Of a stretch of DNA of 64,000 bases, positions 32,674 through 45,400 are shown piece by piece. Origin of the DNA: Stictocephala bisonia (lineage: Eukaryota > Arthropoda > Insecta > Hemiptera > Membracidae); contig JAQJVL010002707.1 in assembly GCA_035578905.1 (NCBI GenBank), positions 21,126 through 85,125 of the forward strand, written 5' to 3'. A program made the position numbers and the translations under genes. The notes beneath the pieces are model-generated. The model was not told the origin of the DNA and made no database searches. It saw only the letters and a list, made by a program, of their open reading frames with translations. Positions within the stretch are counted from its first letter, which is position 1; each line of letters starts with the position of its first letter.

Positions 32674-34451
32674 CTAAAACGTAAGTGTTCATTTTGTAAG
32701 TTTTAATATCTAATCACCCTTTTGGTGAGAATATTTTGTTTCAATAATATTAATCGTTCTTGCTTGTGTTTCAGGGTTTTGTTAAATTTGGGTTCTTTGT
32801 CTAGATGTTTCTCAGACTAGGTTAAAGCCATGTGCTCAAGGTTACAGTTTTACCAGTAATTGCTTTATTATATCTTGTTTTATTTTCAATTGTAATTCTG
32901 TATAATGTTTATTGAGCCTTTTTTCAGTTGGAGTTACCGATATATCATATTTTTGTTACTTGACAATAACCTAGCCTATCTTTAGTTTGATTTTCATGTT
33001 ATAACATATTGCCCCTGTATCCCTTGCCTAGTTTTCAGTTTGTCATTTTTAGTTCATATACGTAATTTATTCTTTGGTAATTTGTTAACTTGTAATTGGG
33101 GTTAAATCTGAGTTGGCCAACATAATTATTCATAGCCTAAAGTTAATCTTACATTTTCTAGTGTGCTTAATCATGTACAATTTTGTCTGTTCCTGTTTTG
33201 TTGCCATTTCGTGTATTAGGTGTTATGTGTAGTATTTTGGTTGTTGTGGCTGGACTGTTTTTAATGTGCTGTGGTGTTGCCTTACAGTCCAGGGTCCTTA
33301 AGTAGGACGTTTCTACCCTCAGCCTGTCGTCCAGGGAAAGTTCAACCATCTACACTGCCCGCCTGGCCTGAGGACCATGTTGAAGCATAGAGTCGCCCGC
33401 TACCTTCTCTACATCTTTGGGGTAGAAGTCTTCTGTCCTCAGGTCAGTGTGTTCCAGTTTTGTTCCCGGCGGCTGAGCTGGGGGTTTTGAGGCAGATTTA
33501 TATTTATAAAAAAAAAAAAAAAAAAAAGGAAGAAAAAAAATGTTTGTGGAACAATTTAATGTGGCCTAGGCCTAAAGTGAACGGACTATGTGATTTATGC
33601 AACACAGCCATGGGGACCTATATGTGTATTTTTTTATTTAAAGGGGGGAAAAAAAACAACAAAATACAAACAAAAGGAACTTTTGATGTTAATATTTATT
33701 TATATTTATATTTCTTGTTATTTAGTTTAATTAGTTTATTTTGTTGTTAGATATTTTAGAGTTTATATTTGTTAGGTCCCTATTGTTAAATTGTGTTGTT
33801 ATTTATTTTTATGCTTTAGGCCTAGGGATTTAGTTATTTATTTATTTATTTCGTGTTTGGTATTATTGATGTCAGGGGATAATAGAACGGTACCGTGTTA
33901 GATTTTCTTTTTAATTGTTTAATTTTTAAACTCACCAAAAGGGGATTATTGTACTTTTACGTAACTTCTAATTCGGAGCTGCCCAGGGATTCCGGCTTAC
34001 TCCCTGGCCCGGTGGAATCAAGGGATGTGGGCTGAATTGCCGGGGTTTATTTGGGGGGTTATCTAAATTGTTTCTAAATGTTCATTTTTTAAATTGCTAA
34101 TAAATTGTCTTACGTTTTGGGTGGCTAGGCTGCAGATAGGCCGTACAGTTTGTTAATTGTTAAATTTGGTATTTGTAGAGTTTGTTGTTCTTGTAGCTTT
34201 TGTGTGTGGTTTGTTATTTATTTAATTGCAAATTTATATTGTGGCCTTCTGCCTATTTTATATTGTGGCCTTCTGCCGTTTTTGTTTAATTATACTTGCT
34301 TTCTTGGTAATAAATTAGTTTTGCTCAGCTGCCGAGTTTTATTTTGACCCTCCAACTGCCACCCGTGATCCCATCGCTCGACTTGTTTTGAGCCATCCCC
34401 CCGGTTGGCACGCTTACCAGCTTTGGTGGGGGGGGATGGGTCTCAATACAA
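32674..34451. repeat. Dispersed 1.78-kb repeat R, copy 1
   Basis: Matches 52,876-54,630 over its whole length with scattered differences and indels. It begins CTAAAACGTAAGTGTTCATT with a good donor (GTAAGT) and an acceptor (TGTTTCAG) about 90 bp on. It ends in a GC-rich block with complementary arms GAGCCATCCCCCC and GGGGGGATGGGTCTC and then CAATACAA. An AATAAA signal precedes the terminal block. An LTR-like or non-coding retroelement end is possible; no gag or pol lies next to this copy. Confidence 0.75.
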
Positions 34452-34632
34452 TGGTGGTGCTTAATTGTATATTTATCGTAGGATTTTTATTGAAATTGTT
34501 ATATTTACATACAAATTTAATTGTAATACTTTATATACATATATTTTTTAATACATAATAAATTAATATTACACTTACTAAACTAATTGTCTCGTGTTGG
34601 TTGTTTCTTTAATAATAATTGTAGGAGTTTAA

Positions 34633-37172
34633 CCCTCCAGTGGTTTAATGACGACGCATCGGCAGCATTAACGCAACTGCCGTGGTTCGTTGCCGCTGCA
34701 TCATCAATTGCTTTTATCGATTTTCTGAACGATCATCTTTCACTAAACCCTCTGTATTTGACATCATTGTAAACAGCTGATTTTGCTCTTCTTACTATGA
34801 ACGTATAATACTACTAGAAAAATCAATATCAACCACCAGTTGCTTTTCGCATGTACAGGTGTTCGCGTCGTCCGCGTCATCAGTGTTGGGCCTACTTTGT
34901 GTTGTTATGGTTACGTTGTTCTGTGATTGTTTCATATAAAAATGGATAAATTACGTGATAGTGAAATTGATAGAGAGTTGAATGAAGAGGTAGGTAATAT
35001 AAGTGAAGTTGAAAGTGATATAGATGCTGAAGATGTGCCATCTGATTTCGATTTACTTGACTTCTCGTCTGGGAGCGGTGATGAATATGCCCCTGATTTT
35101 GATGAATTGGAGACATCAGATCATGATGAAGATGTCAGTGACAATCCACCTAGTCCTACAATACCCACACCTATGCCTGCTGTAAATATTCCAGTTCCTA
35201 ATCCATGGATTAGAGTATATCCTCCCGAACCTGAAATTGATATAGGCCCCAGTTTTAGAGTCAGACAACCAGGTCCTAGGGACTGCCCACCTAGAAACAG
35301 TCAGCCCATTGAATACGCCTTACTATTTTTTACTGCAAATTTTTGGAGCACAATTTGTAACCAAACCAATATGTATGCACATAAAATATTTGCTCAAAAA
35401 AGGGACTCTGGTGAAATAAAACGTCATAGCAGAATTAAAAAGTGGGTTGATGTTTCAATCGCTGAAATGAAAAAATTTTTTTCTTTGTTGATAAACATGG
35501 GTTTGAATGGAGAGAGTGGTAAACCTAGAAGAGCTTTTTGGGACACTAGATGTTCACAGCACATAGCCTTTTTTTCTCAAACTATGAACGTGAACCATTT
35601 TGAAATTATACTATCCAATTTACACCTTACCTCTAGGGAAACAGTTCGCCGAGGCGAGCCGGGATATGACCCTTGGGTAAAAGTTAGATTTTTTCTGGAC
35701 CATTTCAACAATATTTTCAAAAAATATTTTCACCCTTGGCAGAATGTTTGCATTGACGAATCGCTAATAGGCATGAAAAATAGATGTGCATTTATCACAT
35801 ACATGCCAAATAAAAAACACAAACAATATGGGATCAAAAAATTTGAGTTATGTGATAGCCAAACTAATTATGTCCATCACATTGAGCTGTATAGTGGTAG
35901 GGATTATTTGGCAACTGATGATGACCAGCCTTTTACTGAAAAAGTTATTTTTGAAGTAATGGGAAAGGCTTCTGTGTTGGATAAAGGCCATCATTTATTT
36001 ACCGACAATTTCTATACAAAAATACCACTGGCAAACAAGCTGTTTGACAGAAATACATATCTAACAGGCACGATCAATGTCCGATCAAAATATTTACCCG
36101 AAACTGTAAAAAAAGCAAAACTACCTGCCAGAGAGAGCCTATATTTCAGACAAGGAAATGTGCTAATTGTCAATTTTAGGCAAACCGTAACTCGGAAACC
36201 AGTTTTTGTGATTTCTACCGCCACCCATGCTGAGGATAAAATAATTTAAAGTAAGAAAAACAACATTAGAGGTATGAAACCTGTGGTAATTGATAACTAT
36301 AACCAGTTTATGGGTGGAGTAGATGCCAGTGATAAGGCAGTTTATCACAACTCTTGTAACAGGCATACCAAAAAATACTGGAAAAAGATCTTTTTCAATA
36401 TTATAGATATCGCACTTTTTAATTCATACATTTTATACAAACTGAACACAGACAAGCCTATGCTACGTCGAGACTACATTATAAGTGTTTTAGAGTCTTT
36501 GGCAGCATCTGAACCACCTCATATCCATGCTCCTGGGCCTGCTGGAGATGGAAACCATAAGCTTGAAAAATTGCCGGGCCGGTCAGAATGGACTTGTGTA
36601 GTATGCAAACCTTTCAAAAAAAGGGGTAGGTCAAGGTTTTTTTGCCCAGGGTGCAACTGCGGAGTCCACCGAGAGTGCTTCCATCAATTGCAACACTTCT
36701 GGAGGCCCAAGAAAGGTGGGAGGAAAAGAGCAGCTCCTAGCAGTGGAAGCTCCTCAGAATAATCGGGTTTCAAACAACGTACATGAATGTAAATATTTGT
36801 AAATAACATTGTTCTTTTCATACATAAGTGGATAAAACTATACATTTTCTTGTTCACAATTAAATTTAGAAAAAAGTGGCTATTTTGGATTTTTTATACA
36901 GTTTATAGTTTTTATTTTGTTTACGTGAGAACTTGTAAAACCATTCCAGACTTTCTTCTTTTTCTTATTCTCTCCTGGATGAAAAAATGAAAATTATTTG
37001 GTAAGTAAATTTTTATCTCATGTTATGCTATTATATAATTTTCTGAACAAATTAATGTATAAAAGTGCATAATTGGATAAAAAAAACATTTTTATTGATT
37101 TTTAAAAAAAACTTTACAAATTGCCCAAAACCACCTAAACCACAAGAGTTCATATAGTGAACCACCGGAGGG
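34633..37172 (+). mobile_element. piggyBac element pB-3, complete ends at TTAA
   Basis: TTAA at 34,629-34,632 and 37,173-37,176 flank ends CCCTCCAGTGGTT and the reverse complement CCCTCCGGTGGTT. The target is the AT array: removing the element and one TTAA restores a monomer like that at 32,260-32,330. Length 2.54 kb. Confidence 0.95.
34942..36762 (+). pseudogene. piggyBac transposase (pB-3), one nonsense codon
   Basis: ATG 34,942 (the frame extends up to a TTG). An acidic N-terminus (NISEVESDIDAEDVPSDFD) precedes the DDE part: NVCIDESLIGMKNR (near 35,748), HLFTDNFYTKIP (near 35,994) and FMGGVDASDKAVYH (near 36,309) hold the three Asps. TAA at 36,247-36,249 after AEDKII is the only interruption and the frame is unchanged beyond it. 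The C-terminal Cys-rich domain (WTCVVCKPFKKRGRSRFFCP then CNCGVHRECF) is complete. About 606 codons in all, close to the family norm. The nearest to intact of the four piggyBac copies together with pB-1. Confidence 0.94.
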
Positions 37173-37176
37173 TTAA

Positions 37177-38271
37177 TCGACATTTTTATATTAACATACG
37201 GTAATGACTGTTCTAAAATACATTAATTATTCGATTGTACTATACTGTACTTGAGTTATATGCTTACTATACTGAAATAAATACGTAAATAACCAATAAA
37301 ATGAGTGAAAATGGTTTAGTAAAATAGTAATGTAATCAAAAGATAACTTTACTTTAGAATTGTCAATACCATATATGATTTTAAAAATGTCAATTTAATT
37401 CCCACAGTTGTCATACACATAACCAACAACGTGATACAATTTTGCTTAATTAAATATTTTATTAACTTTATTTCATAATAGTATATATTATGAATAATAG
37501 TATATAGTATTATTATGATTATTTCATAATCAATCTATAAGGAAAAATTATAAATTTAAATTTGATATGTAAAATTTATAATTTCAAATAAATTCCCACA
37601 ATTATTAAATTTGTGTAATGACAATATACTGCATTGTTTTATAAAGTATTCTATATACCCACCTACCCATACATAATAATAATGACCCACCCGCCCACCC
37701 ATACACGTACAGTAGTAATAACCCACCCGCCTACACATACACGTAAAGTAGTATTGACCCACCCGCCCACCCATACACGTACAGTGGTTTTATAAAGCAT
37801 TGTTTTATAAAGTATGTTTTATAAGATAGTAATATTGGAAAATTAAAAATATTAAAATCATAAGTTAATATGAAAAGTTCAATTAAATTCCCACACTTAT
37901 TAAGCATATAACCACCAACCTGAGACAATTTGTACATATTAATAGTGTTTAAAGTTCAATATTAAATATCATTTTAGCAAATATAGTAAAAATGTAATTG
38001 TCAAAATCATATGTAAATATACAAATTTCAAATAAATTCCCAAAATTATGAATAAATAAACAACAAAATGGTCGAATAAAATTTCATACAATAGTCTAAT
38101 ATGTTTATTATTTCATTATATAATCAGTGAATGATGCAACACTCGAACTGTCAAAATCATGTGTAAATGTACAAATTACAGATAAATTCCCAATAAAGCT
38201 TATCATATAAAATTATACATTATGATAATAAGATTTTAATCAAAAAATTAATTAATAAATAATTTGTTTCA
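37177..38271. repeat. AT array with an orientation flip and a minisatellite
   Basis: Up to about 37,250 the monomer is in GGGAATTT orientation; from 37,395 it is inverted (AATTCCCACAGTTG, ACATATAACCAACAACGTG). Inside lies the CCCACCCGCCCACCCATACA minisatellite at about 37,655-37,790 (three units). No gene. Confidence 0.8.
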
Positions 38272-38832
38272 TAATTATCAGCTGCCATGCAGTTCCCCCG
38301 GCGGTCGAAGGGACTAATTAGGGTCGATAATCCTCTGTCCCAAAAATGTCTGCAGTTCCCAAGGTGGTCACTCCGGCGCACTCCGCTTGAACACGCATCA
38401 CACCTGACTCATATTTAACCTTTATATATGTACCTTTCTTCCGACGGTTATCAAGTTGTAATGATAATAAATAAATCAGTTAATTATATGCTCGTATATC
38501 TACTTTTATTATATACGTTTCATTATATACTAACTTTTCATATATACGTTCAGTGGCACAATGCTGTTCCACAAACGACGTATAATAATATGTTTTATAT
38601 ATCCTTAAATAACTAGTGAATCGATGCCATTTAGTCCAGCTAGTGACAATTTCTAACAACAATATGAATCCATAGTCAAAGAAATCAAAGAAAATCAAGA
38701 AAACCAAATCAAAGAAAAATAAAAAGTAATTTGCTTAAAACAATTTGTTTGTAATAAATTATAAAACTATGCTGGGTAAATGAAAAATCATAATATATGT
38801 AATTATTTTTATTTACAAATGGACCATACAAA

Positions 38833-41095
38833 TCATTTTTTGTAGTGGAATGACGCTCTTTTTACAAACTCCATCCGTGTAATCTTCCTTGACCCGTACA
38901 GTAAATTACATTCATTAAGATTTTCAAGGGACTTTAAATATTTCCTATCTTTGATTTTTCTACTAACATTCAAACTTCTCAAAGAAATATAGACATCGAT
39001 TTGAGTGTTTTTTATAGCTTCTACGAACAAATAAATGTTAGGATGGAACGTATTAAAATTAGATCCAAACTTTGAATGAAAGGACTCGCAAGCGTTGGTT
39101 GTTCTCTCAGATGATAAGTCGTTGGAGGCCCAAACATGCGGCGGGAATTGGGAGTCTTCTGCTATGTACGTGTCTACAAGATAGTCTGCAAATGGTCCAG
39201 CTTTGTCGGGGATGATGGACATAAAGTCTTCAAGAAAGCTGTCTTCAACTTCTGCAGGCCGCAGAAGAGCCAGGCCGAAAGTCCATCGAAGCCAACGCCC
39301 ACACTCGGAATCCTTATCTTTGTAGTCATTGCTTAGACCGTGGCTTTGAATATTCCTCCACCAAGATTGGGTCAAGTGAAAACGGCAACCTGAAATAAAT
39401 ATAAATCCGTAACCACGATATATTTGTTGCGATCCCAAAATGCCACAACACAATTATATTGTTAAATTTCACACATATACAGGCTGAGCTAAGTAAGGGG
39501 ATGTAAATGTAAAGTGTTCTGGCAAAAACAAGTCATAATTATATGTTATTCGATATGTACCACCTTCAGACCGTTTTTAATTATGGGAATGTAAATATTT
39601 TCAACATCCAATTTAATGTAATTTGTATGTTGTTAACATTCTTACATAATGGCATATCACAGTAAACCTCAGTTCACAAGGAGTATAAGAAATATTTCTT
39701 GTGTGTAATTGGTACCAGAAGAGCTTCGTATTTATAATACAATATCAGTTTCCGCCTTAAAGCACTTCTTATCTATCTATATTGTATGTGACGTACGTTT
39801 CGAAACTTAGTTCATTGTCAAACAAGTAACTTACAAGTCCATATAATGATTTTTCACCTTTCGATACGTCAAGTAGTTAGAATAATGATTTTTGTTTATG
39901 ATTTTAATTTATTCTAACTACTTGACGTAGGTACCGAAAGGTGAAAAATCATTAGATGGACTTGCAAGTGACATGTTTGACAATGAACTAAGCGAAGCAC
40001 GGGCACCCAGCTAGTAGAGTATAAAAAATTTGAATAGGACATAATTTGTTAAAAAAAATAGAGGGTGTTCCATAAATATCGATGTTTTAACAATAATTAT
40101 GGTCATGACAAATATTGACAATATTATACAACAATTATAATCGTGATAAAAATAATAAAAATAAATGATTTTTTTTTTTTATCAGCTTTAAGCTTTAAGA
40201 TACAGGTTGATATCACTTGCAGTTCTTCCGTGTAATTTTATCAATATGTGCACTTACCTCGAATAATAGAAGTTGGCCAAACACATTGAATAGCAGAGTG
40301 GATGCCTTGTTCGAAATCCACTACGATGGTTGTTGGGTTCAGCGTCTCTTCATTTTTCACTGCAAAGATTGCACAAGTCCTTGAAGAATAATTCGTAAGT
40401 GGTCTTTTTCTTGTCTGGCAACAACGCGAATACTAGCGGCACATAGTTCCCGTTTTCCACGATATGCACAGTAAACATTTGAGTAAAAAACTTAGCACAA
40501 TATGAGAAAGTTCCATCCATAAATACAATTTTGTTTCTTCTTAAGTAACCAAGATTTTTTCTTGTTGAAAAAAATCACGATATTTGTATCCTGATCATTA
40601 ACCTGAAGTAATTCTTCATTTTCATTACTAACTATACGAATACTGTTTAGAGCTTCATGAACGTCTGATATATTCTTTGGGAGAGGAGGCAACTGTTGGC
40701 GTTTTTTTCTTGTACAAGTTATTTTTTATACATTGCACATCCGCACGCGTGATATTGTTTTGAACGTCCGCAGGTGCTGACAAAATTTCTTTTCTAATAA
40801 CTTTAGTAGGTCTTTCACTATACTCGGATTCGGCCTTCCTTTTGACAGAGTTAGAAATGAATTCGCGAGGTAGATTGTTGCTCACCTGATGGTTATGCTG
40901 TCCTACCGGCATAATATCATTTGTGTCATCCACATACAGCTTAGCAACGCACTTTTTCTGAACACACCTCCACTTCTGTCCTTGTTTAGTTAGGTCACTT
41001 TTATAAAATTTAAACCCCTCATGCACAAATAATACCCGACCTTTTTCACTTAACATGTTCCGAACACTACAAGATGCCGTTTCATTCATATTCAC
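38833..41095 (-). pseudogene. MULE transposase with FLYWCH zinc finger, spliced, broken
   Basis: Reading the minus strand from 41,095: a FLYWCH-type finger (SEKGRVLFVHEGFKFYKSDL, then WRCVQKKCVAKLY and GQHNHQ), a linker, and, after a frame change, LPPLPK-type sequence. The MULE core shows FMDGTFSY (near 40,505-40,525) and VVDFEQGIHSAI (near 40,295-40,326) with two catalytic acids. A donor (GAGGTAAGT near 40,258) and an acceptor (TTTATTTCAG near 39,392) join TSIIRG to CRFHLTQSWW in phase. The second exon, to 38,833, contains WTFGLALLRPAEVED and ERTTNACESFHSKF. Frame changes lie near 40,385 and 40,550. Single-copy decay; no sign of domestication. Confidence 0.85.
39806..39990. repeat. Fold-back hairpin inside the MULE intron
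   Basis: About 80 bp on the left (GTTCATTGTCAAACAAGTAA through CAAGTAGTTAGAAT, 39,806-39,884) pairs with 39,913-39,990 on the right, with a short AT loop. A few mismatches. It resembles a small inverted-repeat element inserted into the intron. Confidence 0.85.
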
Positions 41096-41368
41096 TCAAC
41101 ACTGTGATCACTTCGAAAGCAGATACAACAATGAGGATCTACACCGGTGTCAACAGCGATGCGTCATACCTACCTGGACATGTGTGGAGAGAGCATTGCC
41201 CTCTCACCCCGGTGATTTTGGGAAAACCCCAATAGGACAGGAGGCAGGGCTGAAAGTGACTGCCGGGGGAATTGCAGTACACCCTAGAAGGGGCTCCGGG
41301 GGAACTGCAGGTACCCTCCGGGGGCTTACCCTGACTGCCGGGGGAACTGCAGAACGCCCTAATTATCA

Positions 41369-42619
41369 ATATTTTTAGTAATCATGTAAATTTTAGTTAA
41401 ATTCCTACAATTATTAAACATATAACAGCCAAAATAACACAATATTATTTAAAAATATATAATATTAAGTTTAATATTTCATTATACATTCGATAATTAT
41501 TGAAAAATTAATTTTGAACATTGTATGTAAATATAAAAATTTACAATAAATTCCCACAAATATTATTCGCTTAATCTAAAACATAGCAAAAAACTGTTTA
41601 AAGCATTATGTAATTTTAAATACATAAATATCAATATTTCTTACTAAGAATACTTCATTTATAGTTTAAATTTAATTTTATTATATACATTCGTTCACTA
41701 TATAGGTTAACCAACTAGTAACATATGTTTATAATTGTTTTATACCCTATGTTTTGATTTAAAAGTGTTTCTTTCATATTTGGCACCAGTACAGATGATT
41801 TATTTTTAATTAAATATTTCTCAAAGAAGAAGTAGCAATTTTAAAATAAGTGTTTGTGATCTCGCATGTAATGTAAGTAATCTTAAATTTTTATTATAAT
41901 TAATGGTATTTATTCATATTTATAATGAAATCTTCATTTAATACTATTCCAAATGTGTTTAACTTGCTTTTACTAACATTATTATGTCATATTTACTGAT
42001 ATTTTTGATAATAATTACATTTTAAATTGTCATTTAACTGTATGATCTTCAATGGAGTAGATAATTTATCTTAATTTAGATTGAACGTTAACAAAATAAA
42101 TACTTTTGTTTACAATTATTTATGACGTTTAATTTAAATCCGCTACTTTGCAACACATACGGATATTTAATGTACATTTAATGTTTGTAAATTTTAATTT
42201 TTTGTGAAACAATATTGAAGCCATTTGTTGGTTAAATGTATACAACATAAGTGGGAATTGAAAGAAATCATATTTAAAATTTTTGTTATTTATAGATAGT
42301 TATTGTTTCATTTCGTTCGTTCTATGATATCCTGGGAATTTAAATGAAATATTTTTATTGACATATGATTTTGACAGTTGTTACTTTCTAATATTTGTTG
42401 AATATACAATTAATAATAATTATTGAATAATATTATTTATTTAAATTTGTGTCGATAATATTTTGAAAAATTAAGTTTAAGTTTTATTTAAATTGTTGAT
42501 AATATCTACAGTTCACCATCCATAACATCTAACATAAAAACAATATTTTTTAAATGATAACAATTGTTGATTTTTTAAATGTTTGTTGATTTGTTGATTG
42601 TTTTAAATGATTGTTGATT
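41369..42619. repeat. AT array and second copy of the 26-kb dispersed repeat
   Basis: 41,400-41,560 has the CCCAC-oriented monomer. From about 41,695 to 42,415 the sequence parallels 26,000-26,690, including TTGGCACCAGTACAGATG and AAGAAGAAGTAGCAATTTTA, with GGGAATTT-oriented monomers near 42,250 and 42,333. No coding sense. Confidence 0.8.
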
Positions 42620-42930
42620 GTCTACAAGACCCCACAGAAGTTGTTTTTCTTTATTATGCCGTAAATAGCGCCCGTGGGAAATTTTGTTCCCTCTGTAAAT
42701 TAAGTTGGTACACCTACTTCCACTCTCCCCACCTTACTTGTCTCAGTCTGTGCGTGACCTTGGAGTAATACTGTCTTTTGTGTTGTTTGGGGTCCAGTAA
42801 ACCCCAATGTGTCTGATTAAGTTGTTTTAAATTGTGAGTTCTACAGTGGTAGTGTGTTGTTTATGTAAATGTAATATCGCAAATTTAGGGGAAATGAGTA
42901 TTTCAAATGATGACATTTTACATTTACTAC
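42620..42930. repeat. 311-bp perfect inverted repeat, left arm
   Basis: Bases 42,620-42,930 (pB-4 5' region and the first 12 codons) are, as far as I can read, identical without gaps to the reverse complement of 45,401-45,711. The arms are 2.47 kb apart. Confidence 0.92.
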
Positions 42931-44455
42931 ATGAGGAAAGTGATGGTGATAGTGAGGGTTTATTTGGTGATTATGACACTGACGCAGACCCTGATTACCA
43001 GACTGAAGAAGATTCAGCAGGTTCTTCAGATGAGTTTTTTACAAATGAAGGTGTAGAAGACAATGGGAATGAACATAGTACTGATGACGAGGATAACATC
43101 CAGCCCCAAGAAAGAGTAAGAAACATACATTTACTGAAAGGTAGATATAATTATGCGTGGAGCACGGTAGTTCCTGAGCGTAGGGGCAGAGTACCAGCTC
43201 GTAATTTAGTTACTCAATTCCCGGGAGCTTAAGGTTTGGCTAGGACAGTGAAGACACCCGTTGAATCGTGGAAGTTACTATTTGATGATCATGTTTTGGG
43301 GGAAATATTTAGAAGAACCAATGAAGAAATCACTAGGAAATTTCACCAAATGGAATTACAAGGGCATGCACTTCAATTCACTTCCACACAAGTCAAGAAG
43401 AAGTTATGGCATTTATCGGATTACTCTACTTTGCTGGATTTCTCAAAAATAATTCAAGAAACTTAGAAGAACTTTGGTCCCATGATTTAGGAAATCCTGT
43501 TTTCAGAGGAACTATGCCCCTCAATACATTTAAATTTTTGTCTATATGTCTTCGTTTTGATGACAAAAATACTAGACTCCAGAGAAAAGAAAACGACAAA
43601 CTCGCCCCTATTCGAGTTATTTGGGATAGGTTTGTGAAAAACTGCACAGAACTGTATTCTCCTTTCTCACACTGTACAATAGATGAACAGCTCGTAAGTT
43701 TTAGGGGTAGATGTCTGTTCCGAGTATATATCAAGTCGAAACCAGACAAGTATGGCATGAAGATAGTGATGTTGAATGACGTAAAGACTGCATATATGCT
43801 CAATGCTATCCCATATGTGGGGAAGTTCAAGCCTCCAAACAGGGAGCCTATTGCTGCCTACTACGTGAGGACACTTAGTGAACCAATCAAAGGATCAAAT
43901 CGCAACATTACAGTTGATAATTGGTTCTCTTCCGTTGGACTTTTTCAAACCATGGCTGAAGACTTCAAACTAACTATGGTTGGAACTTTAAGAAAGGACA
44001 AACCGGAAATTCCCAACTCATTCAAAACATTCAAAGAAGCAGAATCTTCCTCTTTTGCTTTCGATCACAACAAGACTTTAGTTGTCTATTCTCCACAAAA
44101 GAACAGAAATGTAATTTTATTATCTACAATGCATTACAGTGCAGAGATTGATAGAGAGACCAATAAACCTGAAATAATTCTCTTCTACAATCAGACAAAA
44201 GGAGAGACTGATACCTTTGACAAGCTGTGCCATGCGTACACTGTGACCAGAAAAAACAACCGTTGGCCAATGAGGTTTTTTTTTGCTATGTTGGACCAGT
44301 CTGGCATTAACAGTATGGTTCTTTATTTGCTGAACATGACCAACAAAAGGATGACAAGACGTGCTTATCAACATGAATTGAGCAGTCAACTAATCAAGCC
44401 TTCTCTACAAGTACGACTACAAACTCCAACGCTAAGAAGAAATTACATACAATAG
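42894..44455 (+). pseudogene. piggyBac transposase (pB-4), one stop and one frameshift
   Basis: ATG 42,894 (MSISNDDILHLLHEESDGDS). The acidic N-terminus runs to TAA 43,230-43,232; the same frame resumes with ARTVKTPVESWKLLFDDHV. A one-base change near 43,393 moves to the frame of EVMAFIGLLYFAGFLKNNSR. Catalytic motifs: HCTIDEQLVSFRGRC (near 43,671), ITVDNWFSSVGLF (near 43,908) and TKGETDTFDKLCHAY (near 44,196). The usual C-terminal Cys-rich domain is absent: the protein ends with QTPTLRRNYIQ at 44,455. It belongs to a piggyBac subgroup different from pB-1 to pB-3, judging by motif wording. Confidence 0.9.
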
Positions 44456-44609
44456 CCAAGGTGCTATTGGCCTGTCGGTAATAGATTATAAACAGTCAGA
44501 GTTAGATCGAACTGAGAACCTATAGCTTAGAATCTGTTCTTTTAAACGTATTCCTGCGCTATTTTTGTTATGTTTAATGTACGATCATGTTTGATGTACG
44601 AAGCTTATA

Positions 44610-45362
44610 ATAATAACCCACACGCCAATAACGTACAATGGTATTGACCCACCCTCCCTCCCATACCACACGTACAGTGATATTGACCCACCTGCCCACC
44701 CATAGACACGTACAGTTGTATTAACCCACCCGCCCCCCATACACACAGTGGTATTGACCCACCTGCCCGCCCATACACACGTACAGTGGTATTGTTTTCA
44801 AAAGGGCGTCACAAAACTTAACAATAATTAAGCAGTGGTTTGATCAAAATGTCCTTACAATGAATATTAAGAAAACAAAATGTTTACCCATAGCTCTTTG
44901 CAAAGGGTCAGAACCTGCCACGGAGCTGAGAGTGGTGGTCCACTCTTGTGATGACCCCGCTTGACTCTGAAATTTGTCTCTGAAATATCGACCCACCTGC
45001 CCACCCATACACATACATTGGTACTGACCCACCCACCCACCAATACACATACATTGGTATCGACCCACCCGCCCACCCATACACATACATTGGTATCATA
45101 CATGAACAGTGGTATTCATTAAAACAGCCTATGATTCCATTAATTCGCAAAATACTGTACATTGGCGCTGACCCATCCGCCCACCTATACACGTACATTG
45201 GCACTGAAATACACATGCATTGGCACTGGCCCACCCACCCATTCACGTACATTGGCACTGATATGTAATCACAGTGACCCACCCACCCACCCATACACAT
45301 ACAGTGGTATTGACCCACCCGCCCACCCACACACATCCAGTGGTATTGACCCACCCACACCC
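44610..45362. repeat. Large minisatellite array, three blocks
   Basis: Blocks at about 44,610-44,790, 44,985-45,110 and 45,165-45,362 repeat TGACCCACCCGCCCACCCA followed by TACACACGTACAGTGGTAT, unit 36-40 bp. Between the first two lies a unique GC-richer stretch (44,800-44,985). Long minus-strand frames here (repeating YVYGWAGGS) follow from the period and are not genes. Confidence 0.9.
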
Positions 45363-45400
45363 TACAGAGTTATTGGTAGTAAATGTAAACTGACCCTACA

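Larger units (their letters stand above)
38281..41359 (-). mobile_element. Mutator-like element (MULE) with 9-bp target duplications
   Basis: TAATTATCA occurs at 38,272-38,280 and 41,360-41,368, directly outside inverted ends sharing GCAGTTCCCCCGGC and its complement. A 9-bp duplication is typical of Mutator-like elements and the gene inside is a MULE transposase, so the boundaries are well supported. Length 3.08 kb. The ends contain extra copies of the TIR core (near 38,352 and 41,255-41,335). Confidence 0.88.
42620..44460 (+). mobile_element. piggyBac element pB-4, outer left end and right end missing
   Basis: The transposase and 5' region are clear, but the left side lacks the outermost ~20 bp that the inverted copy at 45,401-45,735 still has next to TTAA. 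No right end is recognised; coding sense ends at 44,455 and minisatellite follows from about 44,610. The copy appears rearranged. Confidence 0.75.

Noticed and set aside
38833..41095. The FLYWCH gene as a domesticated host gene
   Set aside because: It has frameshifts and lies within intact MULE ends and target duplications, so it is simply the element's transposase.
44610..45362. Regularly spaced repeats that might be taken for a CRISPR array
   Set aside because: Units are directly adjacent and vary throughout; no unique spacers of constant length, and the genome is eukaryotic.
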